Below are positions 52,918 to 61,667 of a stretch of 64,000 bases of DNA, piece by piece (within the stretch, counting starts at the first letter, position 1; the number at the start of each line of letters is the position of its first letter). A program made the translations under genes and the position numbers. Source of the DNA: Phymatolithon calcareum (Eukaryota; Rhodophyta; Florideophyceae; Hapalidiales); assembly GCA_977006965.1 (NCBI GenBank), contig OZ345371.1, positions 1,860,001 through 1,924,000 of the forward strand. Reading direction: 5' to 3'. A model generated the notes under the pieces. The model did no database searches. It was not told where the DNA came from and saw only the letters and a program-made list of their open reading frames with translations.

Positions 52918-53436
52918 TTGAAATTCCGCAGTGACTCAGTATCCCATGGTGTAGATGGATTCTCCTGTGAAATTATCTGTTCCATAAGGCACCAACGTTT
53001 CCGCATCATATCGCCGTACATCCGTAGTTGCCCGTTAATAGCATCGAAGCAACTCTTGCTGTCGGTAATCCAACATATAGTGCTTCCAGGCGCAAAGCGA
53101 CGTTTTCCGACTTCTTGAAACGCATGAATGGCAGGGAAAGTTTCCGCGTCGTATGAGGAACCGACAGATCAGTGAAAGTTCCAGCACAGTTTCATTGCCG
53201 CTCATCCTGGCATTGACAGGTATAGTTCGGTACATATCGAGGATATCTCCATTCTCATCACAGAGAATCACACGCAGTTTAGAGGCCGTAGGACTCGACG
53301 TATACGCATGTTTGTCCCTGTGGTCGTATGCCAGAACAATGTCCATATACGATTTGTGTTGGGGCAAAACGTTCGACACCACGATGTTGTCCCCATGTTG
53401 GAGCGCATAGAATAACTTAGCGTGGCAGTGTACCAA
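52918..53436 (-). pseudogene. RNase H domain of an I-type LINE
   Basis: On minus, RVILCDENGDILDMYRTIPV and SGNETVLELSL (first Asp and Glu regions) are followed by ICWITDSKSCFDAINGQLRM (second Asp). This order and spacing are those of an RNase H fold. A frameshift near 53110 separates the two halves. RNase H degrades the RNA template in LINEs of the I group. The RT that should precede it is not next to it. Confidence 0.55.
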
Positions 53437-53680
53437 GCCATGATACCCTCCATCGACGTCGTAGTGCGTAACAGAGACCTACGGTGGAACTCGATTGTAA
53501 ACATTCTTAGAATGGCCAAGTGGCGCCTGGTCCGCCATATAATGCTACAATGCATCAGACCAACGCCAGAATCAATCTTTGGTGACGTACCTGGACAAGA
53601 CGTGAAAGCCGCAGTCAAACTCGCTAACGAAAGGATAGAATGGAAGAAAATTAGGTCCTCGCATCGCTGTTAGCCCCACT
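53437..53680 (+). pseudogene. LINE family Y C-terminal fragment
   Basis: On plus, RNRDLRWNSIVNILRM fits the RRLRWLGHVLRM-type block, and ANERIEWKKIRSS is shared with 51374-51450. It is opposite to the neighbouring RNase H piece. Confidence 0.5.
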
Positions 53681-53829
53681 AAGGGAAAAGGTGAATGCAG
53701 TGTACTAACCTTCATCCCATTTGACTGAGACTCGCACGTCGTTTTGAAGATCACGAATCTGTGCGCACTGTAATTCGCCTAAGCTGTCATCGGTCCTTAC
53801 GTCTAGCTCCGCTGGCTGCTAGGTTTTTT

Positions 53830-54575
53830 CTTTTTGCAACTGTTTAGTTATTTATTTGAATGCCCTCATTAACACTCCTAAGACTATATGGGAGCAGCTT
53901 TTCGTAACTTGTTCATTATAGTACATAGCCTGGTCCCTAATACAGAGATTCGTCGTTCTGCATAGTGTCAATTATGGTGACGCTGTAGAGCAGTATGGAG
54001 TCGAATGCCTTTTCCGTTCTTGACATTTCTCCTGATTCCAGTTCATTCTTTATTAGGTTCCTGGGTATGGTCTCCAGGTGGCGCTCTGCTGCCGTTCCGA
54101 ATGTATTCGATATTAGCGTCGAGCTCACTTGAGGGAACCTTCCGCTTGGGCACTTTATGGCCAGCTGCTGATGTCTCACCGTGGCAAACCTGATGATGGC
54201 CGGGATTTCATCCGGTTTGTCGGACGGTGTTTTCCTCGTTCTTCTTGCTTCGAGACTCGTGCCTTCTTTCGCGAAGAGTATTCGTCGAAGTTGGCCTGGA
54301 GATTTCCCTTTCTGCATATTTTTGAGCGGGGCCGCGAACTATTCTTGTTGCATCATCGCGGCAATATCGCAACTTGCCTTCTATAGTTCTTTGAAGTTTC
54401 GATCTTCTTTGGCTTGGATAGGATAGCCGACTTCCATTCCTTTCTTCGTCGCAGCATATTCAGCGCCTATATTTCTCTCCTGTGTTCTGGTGGTTGGATC
54501 TTGCACAGATGCCGGAGCCGCTCGATCCTTCCACTTGCCGTACCATCGAGTGCTTGGAAGAAAAAGTGAAACCAA
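53830..54575 (-). pseudogene. LINE ORF2 C-terminal part and 3' end
   Basis: On minus, 54317-53937 is open: GQLRRILFAKEGTSLEARR, DKPDEIPAIIRF, RHQQLAIKCPSGRFPQVSS and IIDTMQNDESLY. The 3' UTR ends CAAATAAATAACTAAACAG plus A's at about 53840. It is closest to the LINE at 9999-11911. Frames above 54381 are shifted and contain stops. No RT motifs are left. Confidence 0.75.
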
Positions 54576-54765
54576 CGACTAATTCAGGGGTTGATTGAGC
54601 TGGTGGGAGTTGTGTATGTACAATTCTACTCCTTGCTTATTTACTATTTTCAGTCGTTAGTTGTCTGTCTCCCTCCGGTCCGCCAGTCGGATTCCAGGCG
54701 GGGCTTAAATAGACATATCTTATTTTCTCTATCATAACTTATGTGCACGAAAATTGCACGTTTAA

Positions 54766-54917
54766 TTTCTCTAGATGTTTCTACAGAGTTCGATTCGTAT
54801 TCTAGAACAATCTAGAAAGGTCCAATTAGTTTCTAGATGTTTCTACAGAGTTCTATTCGTGTTCCAGATACATCTAGAAAGTTTCGAATGTCTTTCTAGA
54901 TGTTTCTACAAATATTT
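54766..54917. repeat. Tandem repeat, period about 62 bp
   Basis: CTAGATGTTTCTACA starts at 54771, 54833 and 54896. The first two units share CAGAGTTC.ATTCGT and ATCTAGAAAG. Embedded in AT-rich DNA. Confidence 0.7.
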
Positions 54918-55918
54918 CATGAAACATATTTTAGAAACTCTAGCCATAAACTACAGTAAATTACAATTACAGTTTTCTACAAATCAGAAACTTGTGTAAT
55001 ATATATACTGCGTATATGTGATTGCTACAAGAAGGTTCTTTCTACTTCTTTGATAGCTTCTTGTACTTCTGAAGTCCATGGTGCGAGATGGATAGCGTAT
55101 TCCCACCATGTTTGGATCAACGGCTTGTAGATACGTATAGATTTCAGGATGTTTGTCCCCCGAATGAATTCCTCTAGTGGCTTCAGCCCGTGTACTGCTT
55201 CTTTGACCTTTTTTATGCGCCTGATCGTGCTTGTGACCGTGATTACCGTTGGTCCTAGATATATCAAGAGGTATTAAACCTCAGGTACCTGCGAAAGGGT
55301 CTGGTGCACTAGCCGGAATGTGCGGTTCCTTGTCTCAGTCGACTCCAGTACCTCGCTCTTTCCGTTTCTGGTGTTCCACCTCATTCCGCTCTCTTCGACC
55401 TATTTCGTTGAAATATCGAGCAGGTGTTGCAGAGCGTGCGGGGTTTTCGCCAACAGGATCACGCGGTCTGCAAATAGAACTGCAGACACGTCTACTACCA
55501 CGCTCGGAACAGCGCTTATGCGCTCCACGTGCTCGTCCATAAATATGTTATACAGACTTGGGCTGAACGTTGACCCTTGGGGGACGCCTCTGTCAACTAT
55601 GAACCAATTCTTATTGCTGTCTACCGCTTTGAAGATCCAAGAGAGTAACAGGAATACCTCACACATGTCGCTGATGGCCATAGGTAGGGCAATTCTCATC
55701 CGTTCCGGGAGAAGATTCCGAGGTACAGTGTCATATGCGGCGCTGAGGTCGAAGACCGCGATGCCCCTATGTCCTTTCCGCTGCAGCTCCGTTGGTCGGA
55801 GTATAGCTGTTTCCGTACTTTTGCCTTTCTCGAATCCGAGTTGATACTCACGGTTTGAGTAGTGTCTTCAAAATAGGGTATTGAGAGCTGGCTGCACAAC
55901 TTTCCTTTTCTGACTCTA

Positions 55919-58013
55919 CAGTACTCCCTTGCCAACTGGATATTCACTAACTGGATATCCGCTCCAACTGGATACGACACAGCTCCACCAAGTTGGGACC
56001 CAATAAAATTTAATCAAATTTTAGGTTGAGGTGAATATTCTCCAAGTGGATATTGAAAACGGTCAGTCACGGCGCAGAAACCTATTTAACAATTAAATTT
56101 TTGATTGTACAAAGCTAATCACTGATGACGGCATGTGAATCACCTGGAATGCATCATCACAAATCCTTGATGCAAATCAGCGTCATCAAAATACTGTAGT
56201 AGAAAAGTGGTGGTCAGTCGCCCTGGACAGGCAATCCGTACCCCAGCCTTCCTTTGATCCTACATTCCTATCTGCAATATCACCGAATCATGGGTTTGCT
56301 GACCCTCTCCATCGATCAGAAGCGTCAAATTCTAGCCGAGCGCGCTCGTAGAATTGAGAATTCCCTACCTTCCACCCAAAGCGATCTTGCCCAATGGGCA
56401 GCGACTGAGTTTAATCTCAGTAAGCTACCAAGTCAGCCTGTGCTGTCACGAATTATGAAAAACAAAGACCTCATTTTGAGGCCAAGTTCCCTTCCGGCGC
56501 GGCTCCACGAGCCGAACCGAAAGAGAGTGCTGCAGTGTCAACATCCACAGCTAGAATCCGCGTTGGCGACGTGGGTCTGTGATCAGCACGCCCTCAAGAG
56601 ATATGTCAATGGAGACATGATTAAGGAGAAGGGAGCTAGATTAGCGTCCTTAATGAACCAGAGGCTTCCAGACGATAAAAAAATCCACTCAAAATTCTCC
56701 AATGGGTGGCTTCAAAATTTTCAGGCAAGGCATGGCTTCAAATCGTACAAGTCTCATGGGGAATCCAGCGATGCCGATGATGGCGCCATAGCTGCATTGC
56801 TCCCTCACCTTCAATCGGAGCTTAAAAATTATGATCTTAAGGACATTTGGAATTGCGATGAGACCGGCCTTTATTATCGTATGGCTCCCGACCGAACCAT
56901 TGCCCGTGAGCAGCTCAAGGGTCGTAAAAAAGATAAGACTCGGCTGACGTATCTTCTGTGCCGTAATGCAGATGGTACTGAGAAGTTTCCATTAACAATT
57001 GTTGGATACGCCAGGAGGCCAAGGCCCTTTAACAAGAAGACAGGTCACGAGCTAGGATTCGATTACTATAACAATAAGAAGGCGTGGATGAGGAGAGAGA
57101 TCTTCTTTCCATGGCTCCAACGGCTTGACGACTATATTGCACAGAATCCAGGAAGAAAGATCATCTTGCTGTCCGACAATTGCAGTGCTCATGGAACAGT
57201 CGACAATCTTCCTGCTCTCAACAACGTCACTGTTAGATTTCTTCCTCCAAATACCACGTCTAAAATCCAGCCCATGGATGCCGGAATAATTGCATCGTTC
57301 AAGATCAGATATCGCAAGATTCAATACAATCGGGCTATTGACTTTACAGATTTGAATGTTCAGAATATCTACAACATTGATCAGATCACGTCAATGAGAT
57401 GGGCGACAAGTGTTTGGGAATCGATGCCGTCCCATGTAATCTTTAATTGTTGGAAGGCGACAGGTCTGCTCAAGGAGAAGCTTTCTCCAGACGATCAGTC
57501 CCCTCCAGATAACTGGGATAACTTAGCAACCCAAGATCTTCAATCTGTAATTGATAATCTCGCGCCCGTGCGTACACGAATCGCCATCTCAGATTTGTTG
57601 AACATGGACGATGATGGGGAAAGCACGGAATATTCTACCGATGATGCTCTTGCGGATTATGCTATTAGTATGTTAAATGACGAAGATGGTCATGAAAACG
57701 ATGATGAAGATGAGCTGGAAGTTACCCTGCCTCCTCTGAAGGAGCAGCTAAAGGCTGTTGCGCTTGCCAAGGCTCTTCTGGAGGACAAATTTGAGGTTGA
57801 TTCTTCTGTAACTCGAGCGCTTGCGAACGCGCAAAGGCACCTACGTGTGGAGATAGCTCAAGCACAGAGGCAGACCAAAATTTCCAGTTTTTTAATAAAC
57901 TTTAAGGTTTCCGATATGATATCAACTTATGATTCATCTCGGTAACTGAATAACCTCCACAACTGGATATGGACCCTGTCTCCCGACAGTATCCACTTAG
58001 CGAGGGCTGACTG
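55919..58013 (+). mobile_element. pogo/Tigger-type DNA transposon, apparently complete
   Basis: TA duplications lie at 55917-55918 and 58014-58015. Terminal inverted repeats: CAGTACTCCCTTGCCAACTG on the left, and on the right the complement of CAGTCAGCCCTCGCTAAGTG, continuing GGATA. Further AACTGGATAT motifs repeat just inside both ends. 2095 bp in all, with one intact transposase gene. It interrupts the RT of the minus-strand LINE. Confidence 0.9.
56290..57945 (+). CDS. pogo/Tigger (DDE_1) transposase, intact, 551 aa
   Basis: ATG at 56290 (MGLLTLSIDQKRQILAERAR). The N-terminal psq-like helix-turn-helix spans about residues 5-65. A CENP-B-type HTH (LATWVCDQHALKRYVNGDMI ... FSNGWLQNFQARHGF) spans about 100-165. 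The DDE_1 core has IWNCDETGLYY (first Asp), ILLSDNCSAHG (second Asp) and NTTSKIQPMDAGIIASFK (third Asp). An acidic tract (DEDGHENDDEDE) precedes the tail. Near the C-terminus QTKISSFL fits a PCNA-interacting box, known in pogo transposases. There are no stops or shifts. It cuts and pastes DNA at TA. No promoter element is evident; a short AT-rich leader precedes it. Confidence 0.9.
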   Translation: MGLLTLSIDQKRQILAERARRIENSLPSTQSDLAQWAATEFNLSKLPSQPVLSRIMKNKDLILRPSSLPARLHEPNRKRVLQCQHPQLESALATWVCDQHALKRYVNGDMIKEKGARLASLMNQRLPDDKKIHSKFSNGWLQNFQARHGFKSYKSHGESSDADDGAIAALLPHLQSELKNYDLKDIWNCDETGLYYRMAPDRTIAREQLKGRKKDKTRLTYLLCRNADGTEKFPLTIVGYARRPRPFNKKTGHELGFDYYNNKKAWMRREIFFPWLQRLDDYIAQNPGRKIILLSDNCSAHGTVDNLPALNNVTVRFLPPNTTSKIQPMDAGIIASFKIRYRKIQYNRAIDFTDLNVQNIYNIDQITSMRWATSVWESMPSHVIFNCWKATGLLKEKLSPDDQSPPDNWDNLATQDLQSVIDNLAPVRTRIAISDLLNMDDDGESTEYSTDDALADYAISMLNDEDGHENDDEDELEVTLPPLKEQLKAVALAKALLEDKFEVDSSVTRALANAQRHLRVEIAQAQRQTKISSFLINFKVSDMISTYDSSR

Positions 58014-59560
58014 TAGTAGTTTCTGGGATCTTCCGTATTCCCTTTCTTATGGATTGCTACAATCACTGACCATCGCCACAGTAATGGGATGTCGCCGACT
58101 CTGCCAAAAGCTGACCACACTTCGAATATGATCTCTGAGTTGAGGCCCACGTTAGTCTTGAGCATCTCTGCTTTCAATTCATCGGGACCGGCCGTTTTCT
58201 TGACAGGTGCGTTTGTTAGGGCTTCTCTGATGGCTTCCTTCATCTCCTGCGTGCACGCGAAAAATGGTTTTTCTTGCCTCCAAGTGTCTTTCTCAGAGTA
58301 ACTCGTGGAGACGTGAGCTGTCTAGAGCATGTGGTCCAGTGGTTTCCCGGACGCCTTGTTACGCACTGTCCTCCTCTACCTTATTCGTTTCATTTTAGAA
58401 AATTATGAGATTGCGGTTGCCGAATCTTTTTGTTCAAGTTCGGAGATGAACTCTTGATGTAAAGACCGTTTCCTCTTATTCAAAAGCCTTCTAATTCGTC
58501 TCTGCATTTCTTATATTTTTCCCACCTCTCCTGCTCTTGTTTGCTTAGGGCTTTCTTGTACAACTTTTTCCTCTTCGCTGTTAAGTGATCCAAGTTTGAG
58601 TTCCAATAGGACTTGAATCAGGGAGGCCTTTTGTAATCAACTCTCCGCGCTTCGGTCCATATATCGACGATCTCGTTATCTATCTTGTTTAGTCCTCTTG
58701 AGCCTTTGCAGCTCTTTAAGTCGCCAGTTTTCCGGGAGCTTATTCCGGTACTCTTCTTCGACTGTTTTCTGAAATTCAGCACTTTCCCAGTTCTTCACCG
58801 AGACCATCCTTCGCTGGAGAGAGGCGAGTATGTCCTCTGAGTTTCGGATGCACGTTATGACTGGCTTTTGTTGCGTGCTACCAGTCCAGATACCTTCAGG
58901 GTATCGAATAGTTGATGTTCTCATACCCTTGGTTACGAAGAATTCAATATTGCTCGAGTAGCTCTTTGTTTGGAACGTAGGTCCTTCTCCTGTACAGATG
59001 CTCCAGTTTTTCCTGTCCGACCAACGCACGAGCTGGTTACCTCTTCTATTAGATACCTTGTCCCACCGAACATGCCTGGCGTTCCAATCTCGAACAAGGA
59101 TTTCCTCACACCTTGTGTGTGTGCTTATCATGCTTAGACATTTCTCAGTTTCTTCTTCGGTGGATTTCGGAAACAGGTAGACGACCCCACACTTCATTTT
59201 CCCGATCTGTTCTATCTGGCTGCGTGGTGCGACGTTCAAGCATCAGACCATCCGTCGCTAGTTGTTTTTCTCAATCTGTTTCTTTTGCTGAGATAAGGGA
59301 TATGAAATTGGAGAATATACAACAATCGGGGGTTGGAATCTCTCGCGCAGTACTGCAGGATTCCTTTCTCAACCAGTTGATGGGTGCCTGTCTTGCACCA
59401 TAATCACAGTTGACTTCTGGGTTTTATTATTCGAGAGTACATCGCGCCTGTGACCGGGATACTCGGAGACATCCATAACACTTTTTCCATCACTTTTCAT
59501 GGCTTCCAGGTAGCCGCCATTCTCCAGGTCCATCGTGCAAGTAATTAACCAATAGCTTCC

Positions 59561-60043
59561 AAAACGACCTGATCGGTCCGGATAGCGAAAAAGGCGGAGA
59601 AAAGAAAGAAGGCAATAGAAACGACTGCAGAAAACGGTGCAGCTATCAGCGGATCGGAAAGCACGCCGATCGGCGTGCTTGGATCTCCAAATGGAGACCA
59701 ATAGCGTACGGGACGACCAATGGGGAACTAACCTTGGCAGAAATCGCTAGAATACCATTCGCGACAAAACTGCCCTAATCCCGAAATTTCAAGTGAAATC
59801 GATCATTTCGAAAGGAAGTCCAGCATAGGTATTGCGGGACCGCAGGCCCAGCCGCCACCCGTACGCGCCGCGCTCGTCTGAAGGCCTCAAAAAACCCGCA
59901 CCCTTCGACGCCCAAAGACAATGACATAGATATCAACACTGTCATGAACACCGTAGCGAAATATACCCAGGACAAAAAACAGTCGAAGGACACCAACCCG
60001 CGCCCCTACACGAAGAACACATAAGAGATCAAACTGAAGAAAT
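59561..60043 (+). other. Head-to-head junction and 5' leader of the next LINE
   Basis: Between two divergently oriented LINEs. From about 59750 the composition becomes GC- and A-rich, like the ORF1 that follows. Stops in all frames before 60044 suggest a 5' UTR. Confidence 0.5.
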
Positions 60044-61345
60044 ATGAAATCCCGACCGAAAAAAAAGAATAAGAAACCAGTGAAGTCTATACTGCCAGCA
60101 GAAGACAAGGAAACTTCCACGAAGCCCTCGCGCCGCCATACAATTACCCCGACAATCACAATAGGAAACCGAAGCAAAGAGCATATGTCCGAATAGAAAG
60201 CTAGATTCGTGGCGGTGCGACAGGCAGTCAGATGTCCCGAATGCAAAACTCCAGATTCTCTCACAATTCAGGGCCCGAGCAGGTGCGGTGCCGTCCGAAC
60301 GAAATGCCGCGACTGCAACGAGTTCTGCGGTGGAAGGGTAATGAGGCTGGGAATCGAGCTGGCAGAAGTACTTAGCACCAGAGGACACGAGGCGCCACCG
60401 AAAATCTGCCAAGCACGAAACGAGGACAAGGCGAAGTTCGAGGCACTTACATTGGCAGTGGTGGAATTAACCAGCACTGTCTCCGTCCTACAGGCAGAAT
60501 TGCGGACCCTCGCCCGGAAGGGCGAGTCGGAGAGAATTGAAACCCTCGGACGAGTCGAACCTCGACAGATAGCCGCCCACGACGTCAAGGAGCATAGCAC
60601 CAACGGAAAACACCGAGTATCGCAATGGAAACCACGAGGAAATTCGCCGACAGAGATATCCTCAGCCCCACCGGCAACGGAAAAGACCACGAAGGGCTCC
60701 ACTAGCGAGCCAGGTGAGACACTGGAAACCCAAAAGTCAACAGTGTGGAGCGACCGGCACTCCAAGACCGCCGCAAGCGACATCTCGGATGTAGCAATTC
60801 TGAAAAAAGGACCTGAAGTTCCTCGAACTTACCCCGAGATTGCCGCCGCGTACACTCCGAATTACAGAATGTTTCCCGCTAGGGAATAAGGAAAAATCGC
60901 CGAACTTCGAACCGTAATCAAGAAAACCATGACCCCGAAACACATCCCACCGCAAGTCGTTCGTCTGTATTTCCTTGGATTTCTACGCAGACATGAACAT
61001 CCGAACCAGATCAAAGAACTGTACGATGAGCTGGTGAAAGTCCTAGGCAGACGGGCCGTCCTCGGGCTCTCATTCTTCAGTGGAGCAGTCCTAAAAGTCC
61101 TCACATACAAGCCTCTGGTTGCGCGGATGGTGGCCACACGGAGAGCCGCACACCTGAGATATGACCCTAAGTACAGCATCTGGAGTGCTAACGTGGCAAG
61201 ACGCCAAGACGTTTCGAAGCGAGAGCACACAGCTCGGAACCTTCGTGCCATCCGATCAAGACTGCAGAAGGCGCAGCCGGTACCGCCGATTTCCACACTA
61301 GGAGATGGTACCGATAAAACGCCAGTCTTGCAGACAAGGCCCTGA
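60044..61345 (+). pseudogene. LINE ORF1 (nucleic-acid-binding protein) with two internal stops
   Basis: Starting at ATG 60044, one frame runs to 61345 with only two stops, TAG at 60194-60196 and TAA at 60887-60889. The N-terminus is basic (MKSRPKKKNKKPVKS). A zinc ribbon follows, CPECKTP ... CGAVRTKCRDC. Next is a helical, probably coiled-coil stretch (TLAVVELTSTVSVLQAELRTL), then a low-complexity Ser/Thr region. The C-terminal block is conserved-looking: VVRLYFLGFLRRHEHPNQIK ... VLGRRAVLGLSFFSGAVLK. ORF1 proteins coat the LINE RNA. About 433 codons. A second short frame (61348-61539) may be a shifted continuation. Confidence 0.65.
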
Positions 61346-61667
61346 AAATGGCGGTGGAAGAGCCAGAAGACACCGCAAAACAGATTGAACTGGAAGACAT
61401 GCTAGGTACGGACCGTAAAGAACGAAGCGAAGCACGAGATGCGGCGACTGGAGCACCAGAATCGGGACAAGAAAAATCCCGAAAATCGCGACACGCGAAG
61501 TACAACGGCGAAATCGGAGGAGATGCAATCCACAGTTAGAACTCTAGCGAAGCCCAGTACGACCCAGTCAACACTGAAGCTCCAGATGGACCCACGAACG
61601 AGAAGAGATCGCCCACGCACGGGTACCAGCCCCAGCGACATCACCCCGAATCTGGACCGGATCTGTC

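Larger units (their letters stand above)
55022..59560 (-). pseudogene. LINE ORF2 with endonuclease and RT, split by a pogo transposon
   Basis: Read on minus. The endonuclease is at 59560-58850: KSTVIMVQDRHPS, VYLFPKSTEEETEKCLSM, VRDWNARHVRWD (the GDxN..H box with Gly to Arg) and RNWSICTGEGPTF. Next is a linker (58850-58300). The RT begins TAGPDELKAEMLKTNVG and DPRNY at 58030, is cut by 55919-58013, and resumes at 55917 with VVQPALN. Motif A is AVFDLSAAYDTVPRNLL, motif B DRGVPQGSTFSPSLYNIF, and motif C VLFADRVILLAK (second Asp changed to Arg). WEYAIHLAPWTSEVQEAI precedes the end at 55022. The 3' end and xxLY tail are missing, unlike normal 5' truncation. Inactive. Confidence 0.82.

Noticed and set aside
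56290-57945. Domesticated host gene of the jerky/CENP-B type
   Set aside because: Inverted ends and TA duplications surround it, and it interrupts a LINE, so it is a transposon, not a host gene.
60268-60783. 171-codon minus-strand ORF
   Set aside because: Antisense of LINE ORF1; GC-rich coding DNA leaves the opposite strand open by chance.
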